A stretch of 64,000 bases of DNA from NCBI GenBank assembly GCA_016281495.1, contig JAEEIU010000046.1:79346-143345 (forward strand), read 5' to 3'. This DNA is from Treponema sp. Lineage in GTDB: Bacteria > Spirochaetota > Spirochaetia > Treponematales > Treponemataceae. How positions within the stretch are numbered: position 1 is the first letter of the stretch; each line of letters begins with the position of its first letter. The translations under genes were made by a program, and so were the position numbers. A model generated the notes under the pieces. That model made no database searches. It saw only the letters and a program-made list of their open reading frames with translations, and was not told where the DNA came from. Shown here one piece after another: positions 1 to 8,498 of the stretch.

Positions 1-1047
1 GTTCATATAAAAGTTTTTGTCTTTTGCGGCATGATCCATAAGATTCTCTGCAACTTTTCCAAACAGTTTTTCGCTAAGCATGATTACGTGAACGCCTGCT
101 TCTATTGCCTGGATTGCGGCTTTTTCAGGGGGATAACCGTTGTCTGCAAGTGCCCCCATGAATATGTCATCACTTATTACAAGACCGTCAAACCCTAGTT
201 GGGTTTTAAGCTTGTCGGTCACCCATACTCGGCTTAAGCATGCAGGAGATGAATCAACAGAAGGTACCCTTGCATGAGACATGAGCACGCTGGAAGGCTT
301 TGAAGAGAGGATGAAATAAAATGGAATAAGGAATTCATATTCAATTCTGCTTTCATCATAATCAATCTCCGGTAAACCTGTATGTGGATCCACGCTTGTG
401 TTTCCGGGGAAATGTTTTAATACCGCATTTATTCCGTTTGACTGATATGCATTTACTGCCGCCATCGCATATACTATTGAATGCGGAATATCACCATAAG
501 AACGAGTATCAAGAAAATCCTTGTTTTCTTCGCTTAATGATTCCGCCACTGGTGCAAGGTTCATGTCAAAGCCAATTGCCCTCATTTGTCTGGCTTGAAT
601 TGAATAAAGTTTGGCTGCCTGTGCTGGTGTCAACATTTCACTTATTTTTTGTGCAGAAGGAAGTGTACTTGAAAGCGACCTAAGGCGGTTAACAAGACCT
701 CCCTCCTGATCAACTGCAAGATATGGACGTAAAAGTGAATTGTCAATACAATATTTTTCGATTGAAGATACAAATGAAACGGTATCTTCTATTGTTTCCC
801 CAAGATTATATGCAAAAAACAATGCTCCGCCCGGAACAAGAGGTTTACCGTCTGCATTCCATTCAACCGCAGAATATTTTTCGTTTCCCTGAATGTTCAC
901 AAGAAAAATCTGAGATATTGCCTGTTCAGGTGGAAGAGAATCCAGATATTCCTCCAGGCATGCATCAAGGTCATTTTCCTGAGAATTGATATACGCGAAT
1001 GGAGAATAGAATAAAATACAAAATATAAAACAAAATACTTTTTTCAT
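1..1047 (-). CDS. Glycoside hydrolase family 3, NagZ-like exported protein (partial, 3' end outside window)
   Basis: The reading frame opens at ATG 1047 and runs off the left edge after 349 codons. The start MKKVFCFIFCILFYSPF is a signal peptide, so the product is exported. Family 3 beta-N-acetylhexosaminidase marks are visible: VDQEGG, then KHFPGNTSVDPHTGLP with the conserved His pair, then VISDD, where the Asp would be the nucleophile. The family normally removes terminal beta-GlcNAc from sugars or muropeptides; the true substrate here is not shown. It begins 6 nt after the fliJ stop, so it is probably cotranscribed with the flagellar genes without an obvious functional link. The ribosome site is weak (AAAGTT). 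Family call is firm; specific activity is inference. Confidence 0.85.
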   Translation of the reverse strand, partial: MKKVFCFIFCILFYSPFAYINSQENDLDACLEEYLDSLPPEQAISQIFLVNIQGNEKYSAVEWNADGKPLVPGGALFFAYNLGETIEDTVSFVSSIEKYCIDNSLLRPYLAVDQEGGLVNRLRSLSSTLPSAQKISEMLTPAQAAKLYSIQARQMRAIGFDMNLAPVAESLSEENKDFLDTRSYGDIPHSIVYAMAAVNAYQSNGINAVLKHFPGNTSVDPHTGLPEIDYDESRIEYEFLIPFYFILSSKPSSVLMSHARVPSVDSSPACLSRVWVTDKLKTQLGFDGLVISDDIFMGALADNGYPPEKAAIQAIEAGVHVIMLSEKLFGKVAENLMDHAAKDKNFYMN

Positions 1048-1053
1048 ATAACT

Positions 1054-1512
1054 TTACGATGATATCTGAGGCTCTTTGTCCAGGATTTTCTTATAGTTCT
1101 GAGAAGTTACAACATCATCAACTTCCAATTCCTCCTGCTTTTGGAATTCCTGTTTCCATGCCTCGTATTTCTTTTCTTTTAGTTTTTCCAGGACTTTCAC
1201 TTTTTTCATTGCCTCGCGTACAACTTCACGCTTTTGTTCTGCTATCATTTCAAGTTGAGCCAGTTCACCAAGCAGGGCGTCTTTCTTCTGGTCAAGATAA
1301 ATGAAAAAATCCTGTGTCTGTACATGAAGTGAAAAATCATTGGCTGCATCAGCATCTCGCGTGGCATTAAACTTATGAATGGCAACTGTCTTAAGCTGAT
1401 TGTTAACGTTTGCAATCTGTGCATTTACTTTTCCAAGCTCCATCTGGGCCTGGTCAAGTTCAAAATTGCGGAGGTCAAGTATTTTTTGCAGTGAGAAGGA
1501 AAACTTTTTCAC
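1054..1512 (-). CDS. fliJ: Flagellar export protein FliJ
   Basis: A 152-residue, highly charged, almost entirely alpha-helical coiled-coil protein starting MKKFSFSLQKILDLRNFELDQ. The sequence FSLQKILDLR near the N-terminus is the usual FliJ signature. FliJ is the central stalk of the flagellar export ATPase, contacting FliI and the export gate, and helps deliver substrates. It lies directly after fliI with an 11-nt gap, in the order fliH-fliI-fliJ expected for a spirochaete. Length matches the family. Sequence conservation in FliJ is low, so the call rests on the N-terminal motif, the coiled coil and position. Confidence 0.88.
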   Translation of the reverse strand: MKKFSFSLQKILDLRNFELDQAQMELGKVNAQIANVNNQLKTVAIHKFNATRDADAANDFSLHVQTQDFFIYLDQKKDALLGELAQLEMIAEQKREVVREAMKKVKVLEKLKEKKYEAWKQEFQKQEELEVDDVVTSQNYKKILDKEPQISS

Positions 1513-1523
1513 CGCTCACCACC

Positions 1524-2906
1524 TTACTTTGCCAGAATATCAAACGTCGGATGAGCATTGGCAGGGCTTTCCACGTATTCCTCTTTTGGTATTGCAATTC
1601 CAGTAAGTTCAGAAAGCTTGTTCAATGTATCTTCCATTGTCAGGTGTTCTTCCGGTTCCTGACACAAGAATTCTTCTATCTCTTCATGCTTGTCAATGGC
1701 TTCATCAATTTCCGGTGAATTGCCTTTTTGATAAACGCCTGCAAGAATCATTTCTTCCTGCTGAGAATAATCTGCAATCCATTTCTTTACTTTGGTAACA
1801 GCCTTTAAGGTTTCAGGTCCTGATACCCTGCGGCTTAAACGTGAGATGCTTGCCAATATGTCAATTGCGGGATAATGCTGTTTTGCCTGAAGTGCTCGGC
1901 TAAGGATAATGTGACCATCTAGAGTTCCGCGGACTTTATCTGTAATTGGTTCGTTAAAATCATCTCCATCAACAAGAACAGTATAAAATGCGGTGATTGT
2001 TCCCTTTGCATTTGATCCTGTGCGTTCAAGCAATTTTGGAATCATGTCAAATACAGAAGGCGGATATCCACGTTGTGCGGGAGGCTCACCTGTTGCAAGA
2101 CCGATTTCCCTCTGGGCATGTGCAAAACGTGTCACATTATCAAACATCATCATGACATCTTTGCCCTGATCTCGGAAGTATTCTGCTACTGCAGTACATA
2201 CATATGCGGCCCTAAGCCTTGCTATTGAAGGAGAATCACCAGTTGCAACAATTACAACAGAGCGCTTGAGTCCTTCTTTTCCAAGGTCTCTTTCTATAAA
2301 GTCATTTACTTCGCGTCCACGTTCGCCAACCAGTCCGATTACGTTTATATCGGCGTTTGTGTTGCGGGCAATTGTTCCTAAAAGTGTACTCTTACCGATT
2401 CCAGAACCTGCAAACAAGCCGATGCGCTGACCTTTTCCAACAGTCAAAAGTGCGTCTATTGCACGTACACCGGTTGTAATTCTTCTGTTTATAGGTTTTC
2501 TTTCAAGTGGATTTGGTGCAGATGCAATTGCGGGGTACATGGCCCTTGGAAGAATGTCTCCCTTTCCGTCAAATGGACGACCAGTAGCATCTATAACGCG
2601 TCCAAGCAAGCCTTCCCCGACGGGAACTTCCAGAACATGTCCTGAGGCCGTTACCTGTGCACCGACTTCGATTCCGTTTGTATCACCATAAGCCATGAGT
2701 CTTACAGTAGTATCCTCAAGGCCAATTACTTCTGCGGTTACAGATGTTTTTTCGCTAGGTACATCGATTCTACATATTTCGCCAACAACACAACGGGGAC
2801 CGTTGCTTTCTATCATCAGTCCCTTTACTGCAGTAACTGCACCTGTGTATTTGATTGTGTCGGTTGAACGAACAGCGTTTATATATTTGTCAAAAAAAGA
2901 TTCCAT
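1524..2906 (-). CDS. fliI: Flagellum-specific ATPase FliI
   Basis: 460 residues, typical FliI length. An F1-ATPase-beta-like core carries the Walker A motif GLFAGSGIGKSTLLG near residue 165 and the GERGREVNDFI signature shared by type III export ATPases. The enzyme hydrolyses ATP as a hexameric ring at the base of the flagellar export apparatus, with FliH as regulator and FliJ as stalk; both genes flank it here. ATG 2906 is preceded by a G-rich ribosome site (GAGGGTGGGG). No catalytic residue is obviously missing. Confidence 0.97.
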   Translation of the reverse strand: MESFFDKYINAVRSTDTIKYTGAVTAVKGLMIESNGPRCVVGEICRIDVPSEKTSVTAEVIGLEDTTVRLMAYGDTNGIEVGAQVTASGHVLEVPVGEGLLGRVIDATGRPFDGKGDILPRAMYPAIASAPNPLERKPINRRITTGVRAIDALLTVGKGQRIGLFAGSGIGKSTLLGTIARNTNADINVIGLVGERGREVNDFIERDLGKEGLKRSVVIVATGDSPSIARLRAAYVCTAVAEYFRDQGKDVMMMFDNVTRFAHAQREIGLATGEPPAQRGYPPSVFDMIPKLLERTGSNAKGTITAFYTVLVDGDDFNEPITDKVRGTLDGHIILSRALQAKQHYPAIDILASISRLSRRVSGPETLKAVTKVKKWIADYSQQEEMILAGVYQKGNSPEIDEAIDKHEEIEEFLCQEPEEHLTMEDTLNKLSELTGIAIPKEEYVESPANAHPTFDILAK

Positions 2907-2927
2907 ACCCCACCCTCACGTTATGGA

Positions 2928-3860
2928 TTATAAATCAGGATTCGGCACCTCTGATTTGTTGACTGACTTGATTGGTGATATGCCAAGAATCTTAGTCTCA
3001 AGCTCACCAAGCTGGCTGGAGATACGTGCATCGATGGCACCGAAATCTGTCTCGATGATACATCCACCGCGATCAACAGAGCTGTCTTCAACAACAGAAA
3101 TGTTTCGGATATTTTCAACCTGACTGATAAAGTCTTTGATATGGTCGGTTGTAAGTTTGACGTCTGCCATGTTGACACGGATAATAACATCTCCACGGCC
3201 TTTAACTTTCTTAAGAGCCTGTACAACGTTGGCCATAATGACGCTCTTCTGATTGTCACTCATGATCTTTACAACCTTGCGTGTCATCAGGAGAACAAGG
3301 TCAACAATCTGGCCCTCTGTCTGATTAAGGATGTCCTGTCTTTTGTCCTGAACAGCCTCAATCATTTTATGAAGCCTTTCTACAAGACGTTCTGCTTCCT
3401 GATTTCCAACCTGATATCCTTCTTCGTGACCTTTGTCAAAACCGTCTTTTTGTGCCTTGTCAAAGATACGCTGTTCTTCATCATGGGCTGTCTTTAGAAT
3501 CTGTTCCGCTTCTGCCTGAGCTTTGGCAACAACATCGCTTGCTTCCTTTTCGGCATTGTTCTTTATAACCTGTGCCTGATCGCTCTGCTTTTTAACTTCA
3601 TTGAATGCAGCGCTTTCGGCATTCTTTATAATGCTGTCGGCATCAGACTGGGCCTTTGCAAGCATCTGGAGTTTTTCCTGCTCCCACTTCTTGGTAAACT
3701 CTTCTGCTTCTTTACGCAATTGGTCTGCGGTTGGACCCGTGTATTCAGGAACTTCCTCCACTACTTCTTCAACAGGTGTAACAAACTCCTTTGTAAGCTG
3801 GAGAGGTATTGTTTCGTTCTTTAAGTTTATCTGGTTTGGTCTGAATACTGTCTGTGCCAT
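2928..3860 (-). CDS. fliH: Flagellar assembly protein FliH
   Basis: 310 residues. Residues about 45-150 form a long Ala/Glu/Lys/Gln-rich coiled coil, and residues about 165-290 form the C-terminal domain that binds FliI and resembles the F1 delta subunit. FliH links the FliI ATPase ring to the C-ring and restrains ATPase activity. In spirochaetes FliH is also known to form the spokes of the export cage. It lies between fliG and fliI. ATG 3860 has an AGGAG ribosome site. The N-terminal MAQTVFRPNQINLKN is short and uncharged. Identification rests on the C-terminal domain and synteny. Confidence 0.93.
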   Translation of the reverse strand: MAQTVFRPNQINLKNETIPLQLTKEFVTPVEEVVEEVPEYTGPTADQLRKEAEEFTKKWEQEKLQMLAKAQSDADSIIKNAESAAFNEVKKQSDQAQVIKNNAEKEASDVVAKAQAEAEQILKTAHDEEQRIFDKAQKDGFDKGHEEGYQVGNQEAERLVERLHKMIEAVQDKRQDILNQTEGQIVDLVLLMTRKVVKIMSDNQKSVIMANVVQALKKVKGRGDVIIRVNMADVKLTTDHIKDFISQVENIRNISVVEDSSVDRGGCIIETDFGAIDARISSQLGELETKILGISPIKSVNKSEVPNPDL

Positions 3861-3886
3861 AACTAACTCCTATTAAAACTCTTGCT

Positions 3887-4984
3887 TTAGTTGATGTACT
3901 CGTCACCGTCACCACGTGCGATAACAATTTCACCGGAATCTTCAAGACGGCGGATTACGCTAACAACCTTCTGCTGAGCTTCTTCAACATCTTTGAGACG
4001 TACAGGTCCCATGTATTCCATATCTTCCTTAAGCATGCTTGCCTGGCGCTTTGACATATTGCGGAAGATCTTGTCCTGAACTTCTGTATCAACAGACTTA
4101 AGTGCCTTAGCCAACTGCTGGCCGTCAACTTCACGCAGCACTTTCTGAATGTCGCGGTCGCCGATCATGACAATATCTTCGAATACGAACATGCGCTTCT
4201 TGATTTCTTCTGCAAGTTCCGGATCGTCTTCTTCCAAAGTTTCGATGATTGCCTTTTCGGAAGAACGGTCTACAAGGTTCAAGATTTCTACGATGCTGTC
4301 TACACCACCAGCTGCCGTATAGTCTTCGCTTGACAATGTTGAAAGTTTCTTTTCAAGAACGCGTTCAACTTCACGAAGAACATCAGGGGATGTACGGTCC
4401 ATTGTGGCAAGACGTTTTGATACCTCTGGCTGAATTTCATCAGGCAGGTTCTGCAGGATGATGGCGGCCTTAGGAGGTTCAAGATATGCAAGAATAAGAG
4501 CGATTGTCTGCGGATATTCCTGCTGTACGAAGTTCAACAAGTGTGCAGGGTCTGTACGGCGGATAAAGTCGAACGGACGTACCTGGAGTGAACTTGTCAA
4601 ACGGTTGATGATGTCTATAGCCTTCTGGCTTCCCAAAGATTTTTCGAGCAATTCACGGGCATAATCGATACCACCAGTGGTGATAAAGTTCTGTGCCTGC
4701 ATGAGTTCCTGGAATTCCTCAAGAACCTGTTCCTTGAAGTCTGCATCAATGGTTTCAAGACGTGCGATTTCAAAAGTAAGTGTTTCTACTTCATCTTCAC
4801 GAAGATGCTTCATTACTTCTGATGAAACATCACTACCCAATGCAACTAAGAAAATAGCAGCCTTCTGTCTTCCCGTAAGATTCTTATAGTCTCTGGTACT
4901 GCCCTTCTTTTTGGGAGAAGAACTGTTCAACTGCTTAAGCGGTTGCTTGATGCTTGATGATGACTTGCCTTCTTCTTCTGCCAT
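3887..4984 (-). CDS. fliG: Flagellar motor switch protein FliG
   Basis: 365 residues with a Ser/Lys-rich N-terminal tail, then the FliG N, middle and C domains. The family motif appears as EYPQTIALILAYL near residue 155 (usually EHPQ). The C-terminal third contains the charged helix that meets the stator protein MotA. FliG is the torque-transmitting part of the C-ring and sits on FliF at the inner membrane. Its ribosome site (GGAGGAG) lies in the last codons of fliF and the genes are 3 nt apart, so translation is coupled. Treponemes usually have two fliG genes; this one sits in the basal-body cluster. Confidence 0.96.
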   Translation of the reverse strand: MAEEEGKSSSSIKQPLKQLNSSSPKKKGSTRDYKNLTGRQKAAIFLVALGSDVSSEVMKHLREDEVETLTFEIARLETIDADFKEQVLEEFQELMQAQNFITTGGIDYARELLEKSLGSQKAIDIINRLTSSLQVRPFDFIRRTDPAHLLNFVQQEYPQTIALILAYLEPPKAAIILQNLPDEIQPEVSKRLATMDRTSPDVLREVERVLEKKLSTLSSEDYTAAGGVDSIVEILNLVDRSSEKAIIETLEEDDPELAEEIKKRMFVFEDIVMIGDRDIQKVLREVDGQQLAKALKSVDTEVQDKIFRNMSKRQASMLKEDMEYMGPVRLKDVEEAQQKVVSVIRRLEDSGEIVIARGDGDEYIN

Positions 4985-4987
4985 ATA

Positions 4988-6697
4988 CTACTCCTCCATA
5001 AGCCAGGTGCGGATAAGCATTGCCACGTCTTCCGGATGTTCCTTTGCCATGGCGATTGCATTTTCCTGCAGCTCTGCACGTCTTCTCTCTTCCACAGACA
5101 GGGTAACTTCCATGCCCTGTTCCTTGGCATCCCAAAGAGCCTGTTCCCTTTCCTGCTGCTGACGGCGCAAAAGCTCTTCTTCGCGGAGTCTCTTGCGTCT
5201 TTCGATTTCCTTTGAAATAAGGCGGAATACGATGAACAGCACCAGAACAATTGCAATACCGATAAGGACGAACATTACCGTGCGTCTTGTATTCTCTGAT
5301 TTGATAAGTCTGGCATCCTCTTCACGGAACTGCTCAGTCCTGTCAAACTGAATGTTTGTTACTTCAACAGAGTCACCACGGGAAGCATCATAACCGACGG
5401 CATTCCTTACAAGGCGTTCTACCTTGCCCAATTCCTCTTCGCTGATAGGAACATAATTTCTTTCGTAGCCACCACTGATTGAACGGCGGATCTTTCCATT
5501 TTCGTCGTACAAAGGATAATCCCATGTACCGTCGATGTTGACGGAAACTGTTACACGGTCAATTGTAGGACTCTTAGTCTCTGTATAGTTTTCTTCGTTA
5601 AGGGCGTAGTTAATCTTTGCACCCTCTTCTTCAGTCTTTCCTATGACATTTGACATGTCGCTGTATACAGGAGGATTCTGGCCTTCAATTCCGGCAGGTC
5701 CCTCAGGGTTATATCCCGTACCAGTCTGGGACTTCTTTACAGTTTCCTCTGACAGCTTGAGGCTTTCTACCGTAATACTGTCATCATATACTGTATTTGG
5801 ATTGTCTTCCTTGATGTTGATACCAGTGTATTTTTTTCCGGTACTTTCCCTTTCAGACATATCCATGTCAATCTTCATGTTTGCGATTCTTACACGGTTG
5901 TCACCGAAGGTATACTGCAAAGACTTAAGTACAGCCGCTGAATATTCTGATTCAAGCTTGCGGATGAGTTTCTGCTGCTTGTCCAGGTTGTTGATCTTAT
6001 CTGCTGCTTCCAGACTGTCAAAGTCGTTGATTTCCTCGTTGGTGTCACCGTTCAGGATTGTGATGTTATCAGCTGTGAGGCCTTCTACAGAAAGCTCAAC
6101 AAGATGCTGGATTCCCTGAACCTTGCTTCTGGATGTAAGTACATCACTTCCCTGTTTCGGGAAAAGAACTACAGATGCTGTTGTCGGATTCTGGTCGTTT
6201 GCAAAAGCGGTTTCTTCCGGCAAAGTAAGGATAACAGATGCCAGACGGATTCCATCCAATTGTTCAAGATGCTGAGCCACCTGTGCCTCAGTTGCCCTCT
6301 TCCAGTTTACCTTGTCGTCAAAAGAGGTTCTTGACCACTTCTGTGTGTCAAAAAGACTCCACGGGTCAGTATCCTTTGGCAGATAACCCTCAGAAACAAG
6401 CTGACTGCGGTACTTTTTGGCGATGTCATTGTTTTCTACAGTGACATAACCTTCGCTGTCAACATCGGCATTAATGCCATCCCTCTGCAAGCGACTTATA
6501 ATAGTCCTCTGCTGGGACGCTTCCACCGGAGAATTAAACAGACGGACAGAGGCTTTGTTGGATGAAACAGAAAGCAAAATAATGATGGCCGCAATAACCA
6601 CCACAATAACGCCTATCAGAATGATTTTCTGAACAAGGCTCCACTTTCCCCACTTTTCTTTTATGGTTCCAAACGTTTTTTTAAACCATTCGTTCAT
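4988..6697 (-). CDS. fliF: Flagellar MS-ring protein FliF
   Basis: 569 residues. A hydrophobic segment at about residues 25-43 and a second at about 445-465 bracket a large periplasmic region, the usual FliF layout; the cytoplasmic C-terminal tail binds FliG. FliF forms the MS ring, the first part of the flagellum to assemble. ATG 6697 follows a strong ribosome site (GGGAGGGG). A 138-bp gap separates it from fliE and contains its own promoter, so fliF-fliG-fliH-fliI-fliJ can be transcribed apart from flgB-flgC-fliE. Confidence 0.97.
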   Translation of the reverse strand: MNEWFKKTFGTIKEKWGKWSLVQKIILIGVIVVVIAAIIILLSVSSNKASVRLFNSPVEASQQRTIISRLQRDGINADVDSEGYVTVENNDIAKKYRSQLVSEGYLPKDTDPWSLFDTQKWSRTSFDDKVNWKRATEAQVAQHLEQLDGIRLASVILTLPEETAFANDQNPTTASVVLFPKQGSDVLTSRSKVQGIQHLVELSVEGLTADNITILNGDTNEEINDFDSLEAADKINNLDKQQKLIRKLESEYSAAVLKSLQYTFGDNRVRIANMKIDMDMSERESTGKKYTGINIKEDNPNTVYDDSITVESLKLSEETVKKSQTGTGYNPEGPAGIEGQNPPVYSDMSNVIGKTEEEGAKINYALNEENYTETKSPTIDRVTVSVNIDGTWDYPLYDENGKIRRSISGGYERNYVPISEEELGKVERLVRNAVGYDASRGDSVEVTNIQFDRTEQFREEDARLIKSENTRRTVMFVLIGIAIVLVLFIVFRLISKEIERRKRLREEELLRRQQQEREQALWDAKEQGMEVTLSVEERRRAELQENAIAMAKEHPEDVAMLIRTWLMEE

Positions 6698-6775
6698 TTT
6701 CCCCTCCCGTGAACGAACTCAAATTCTTTGACTATCATAGCATTTCCCACTCACTATGTTGTTAGCCATAGTAAG

Positions 6776-6804
6776 ATTATAACATACAATTTAATTATTG
6801 AAAA
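6776..6804 (-). promoter_or_regulatory. Sigma-70-type promoter before fliF
   Basis: On the minus strand TTTTCA (6804-6799) is followed after 17 nt by TATAAT (6781-6776). The bases TGT directly before TATAAT make an extended -10. Predicted start is near 6769, giving a leader of about 70 nt before fliF. Confidence 0.6.
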
Positions 6805-6830
6805 GTGGTAAATCACCACTTTACAACAAA
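6805..6830 (-). other. Perfect hairpin between fliE and fliF
   Basis: AAAGTGGT and ACCACTTT form an 8-bp stem with a 5-nt loop just after the fliE stop. It has no T-run on either strand, so it may be an RNA-stabilising or processing stem rather than a full terminator. Confidence 0.5.
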
Positions 6831-6835
6831 AAATG

Positions 6836-7201
6836 CTACCTGTTCTGTGAAAGTTCGTTCCAACCAGAGATTAATCTATCAATAACGGTCTGGGCAAGAC
6901 TCAAGGACATCTGTGCCTTGGCCATGGCAGTCGTTACCTCTTCTATATTCACGCTGTCAGGATCAGTTACTACCTTTTCCTGAATAGCGGTCAATTGCAC
7001 CTGCTGATCATTCATCTCGGAAACTGCATCAATCAGGTATGACTCAAAGGATTTCTTTACCTTTCCAACCTGAGGCTCGCTGTCGGATACATTTCCAAAG
7101 CTGTCCATCTGGAGTTTTTTTGAAGTATCAATCAGAGCCCTAGTTCCCACGTGAGCAGGATTAGTTCTGTTCAACTCCAAGGTTCCTATCGTAATATCCA
7201 T
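6836..7201 (-). CDS. fliE: Flagellar hook-basal body protein FliE
   Basis: 121 residues, slightly longer than enteric FliE. The C-terminal part has the FliE pattern: SFESYLIDAVSEMND, then TAMAKAQMSLSLAQTVIDRLISGWNEL. FliE joins the MS ring to the rod and is among the first proteins exported. It lies 50 nt after flgC in the flgB-flgC-fliE order. Ribosome site GGGAGG precedes ATG 7201. Confidence 0.94.
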   Translation of the reverse strand: MDITIGTLELNRTNPAHVGTRALIDTSKKLQMDSFGNVSDSEPQVGKVKKSFESYLIDAVSEMNDQQVQLTAIQEKVVTDPDSVNIEEVTTAMAKAQMSLSLAQTVIDRLISGWNELSQNR

Positions 7202-7251
7202 AAAATCCTCCCTTTACTCCCTTTTTCCAATTATTCCATCATTCAAGACAA

Positions 7252-7710
7252 TCAGCTGCCGATTTCAAGTGCAGCCGCAAACATTTCCTTGCTGCCCTGG
7301 ATTACAGAGCTGTTTGCCTCGTAAGCACGGTTGGCAGAAATCATGTCAACCATTTCGTTTACGATGTTTACGTTAGGATATTCAACATATCCCTTGTTCG
7401 GGCCTGACTGAATTGCATCTGGATGTGTCGGGTCGTAAACCATGCGTCCCTGAGTCGTATCCTTTACGATTTCACGTACACGCACGCCTTTTCCTGGACC
7501 GTTATCCTGATCTGCACTAACAAAAGGGCTTCTCCAAACCGGATGATCCGAAGCTATGGGCTCAAAAATAACTGTCTGCTTGCGGTATGCACCACCCTCC
7601 TGGGTCCTGGTTGTGGTAGCATTTGCAATATTGTTGCTGATTACATCTGAGCGCAAGCGTTCCGCACTCATTCCTGTTGCCGCAATGTTAATCGTTGTAT
7701 AAAGTCCCAT
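7252..7710 (-). CDS. flgC: Flagellar basal-body rod protein FlgC
   Basis: 152 residues. The N-terminal rod/hook motif is visible as INIAATGMSAERLRSDVISN followed by NIANA, and the C-terminal coil as NIVNEMVDMISANRAYEANS. FlgC forms part of the proximal periplasmic rod. The gene lies 23 nt after flgB and shares its transcript. The length and both conserved ends match FlgC rather than FlgF or FlgG. Confidence 0.96.
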   Translation of the reverse strand: MGLYTTINIAATGMSAERLRSDVISNNIANATTTRTQEGGAYRKQTVIFEPIASDHPVWRSPFVSADQDNGPGKGVRVREIVKDTTQGRMVYDPTHPDAIQSGPNKGYVEYPNVNIVNEMVDMISANRAYEANSSVIQGSKEMFAAALEIGS

Positions 7711-7733
7711 ATTTATCTCCTTTTAATCAACGC

Positions 7734-8159
7734 CTAAATCTTCTTCATGGCAATATCAAGCTGCTTGAACTCAAAGTTCTCAAGCCTGCTCAAAATCTGA
7801 TACTGCATCTGGATCTGCAGAATCTTCATTGCTTCTTCTTCTGCATCCACATTGTTACCGTTTGCGTTTGATGTGCTTACCCAGTCAGTTACACGACGAG
7901 GCTCAACATCACGCCAGTCACGAGGAGTCTCACTCTGAATATGACGCGGATCGCTTGTAATCATGTGAAAAGAATTGTGCTCATTGTCACGAGATTCAAA
8001 TGCCCGCTTCAGCTCGCTTTCAAAGTTGACATACTGTTTCTTGTAGTTCGGTACCTCGGCATTAGCAATATTGTTAGCCGTAACCTGATAACGCAGGTTC
8101 TGTACCGCCATAGCGCGTTGCAATAAATCAACTGAATTTACAAAATCATTCATTCCCAT
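7734..8159 (-). CDS. flgB: Flagellar basal-body rod protein FlgB
   Basis: 141 residues. The rod-family motif appears as VTANNIANAEVPNYKK near residue 30, and the C-terminal helix as EEEAMKILQIQMQYQILSRL. FlgB is a proximal rod subunit. First gene of the flgB-flgC-fliE unit. Two starts are possible: ATG 8159 (MGMNDF) or ATG 8153 (MNDF). Neither has a clear Shine-Dalgarno, and a sigma-28-like -10 box ends only 7 nt before ATG 8159, so the mRNA may have almost no leader. Confidence 0.95.
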   Translation of the reverse strand: MGMNDFVNSVDLLQRAMAVQNLRYQVTANNIANAEVPNYKKQYVNFESELKRAFESRDNEHNSFHMITSDPRHIQSETPRDWRDVEPRRVTDWVSTSNANGNNVDAEEEAMKILQIQMQYQILSRLENFEFKQLDIAMKKI

Positions 8160-8166
8160 ACTCTGT

Positions 8167-8174
8167 TAATCGGC
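8167..8174 (-). promoter_or_regulatory. Possible sigma-28 -10 box for flgB
   Basis: GCCGATTA on the minus strand matches 7 of 8 bases of the flagellar sigma-28 box GCCGATAA. The upstream TAAC lies at about the correct distance but is a poor -35. Weak on its own. Confidence 0.35.
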
Positions 8175-8232
8175 ATTTAAAATAAATTGTTAAGCAGAAA
8201 GTTTTTAAAAGATCCATATGGAGGGAAAGTTA

Positions 8233-8269
8233 CAAAAAAAAGACCGGTCTGAAATGAATCAAACCGGCT
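8233..8269 (-). terminator. Rho-independent terminator after the 47-aa ORF
   Basis: On the minus strand CCGGTTTGA and TCAGACCGG form a 9-bp stem (one G-U pair) with a 6-nt loop, followed by eight T. It closes the short unit at 8277-8420 and isolates it from flgB. Confidence 0.85.
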
Positions 8270-8276
8270 AAAACAA

Positions 8277-8420
8277 TCATATCGGGTATTCTGACAGCTG
8301 AACCGTCAGAACCAGAATGATTGCAACTGCTGCAAGGGCTAATGTTGCCTTGATGCACCAACGTACGATACTGAGTTTTTTTTTGTCAGCATCAGTCGCA
8401 TTTGTTAAAGACTGGCTCAT
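8277..8420 (-). CDS. Small single-pass membrane protein, unknown function
   Basis: 47 codons starting MSQSLTNATDADKKKLS and ending LTVQLSEYPI. A hydrophilic N-terminus of about 20 residues precedes one hydrophobic helix (about residues 24-42), so it is probably inserted with the N-terminus inside. ATG 8420 has a strong ribosome site (AGAGGGG) 6 nt upstream, and a terminator follows the stop, so this is a real transcription unit. It sits between hslU and flgB behind a sigma-28-like promoter and a 14-bp palindrome. A flagellar or motility-linked role is inference from that promoter. I do not recognise the family. Confidence 0.7.
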   Translation of the reverse strand: MSQSLTNATDADKKKLSIVRWCIKATLALAAVAIILVLTVQLSEYPI

Positions 8421-8441
8421 TTTTTCCCCTCTTAAAAGTCT

Positions 8442-8455
8442 GTGGGTTAACCCAC
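8442..8455. promoter_or_regulatory. 14-bp perfect palindrome, possible operator
   Basis: GTGGGTTAACCCAC reads the same on both strands and lies between the sigma-28-like box (8465-8472) and the start of the 47-aa gene, in the expected early transcribed region. With no loop it looks more like a protein-binding dyad than an RNA hairpin. Confidence 0.45.
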
Positions 8456-8464
8456 TTGATTAGA

Positions 8465-8491
8465 ATATCGGAAAACAGTATCAGTCTTTTA
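8465..8491 (-). promoter_or_regulatory. Sigma-28-like promoter for the 47-aa membrane protein
   Basis: On the minus strand TAAAAGAC (8491-8484), 11 nt, then TCCGATAT (8472-8465). This compares with the flagellar sigma-28 pattern TAAAGTTT, 11 nt, GCCGATAA: TAAA is complete and the -10 matches at 6 of 8. Confidence 0.45.
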
Positions 8492-8498
8492 CGTTATT

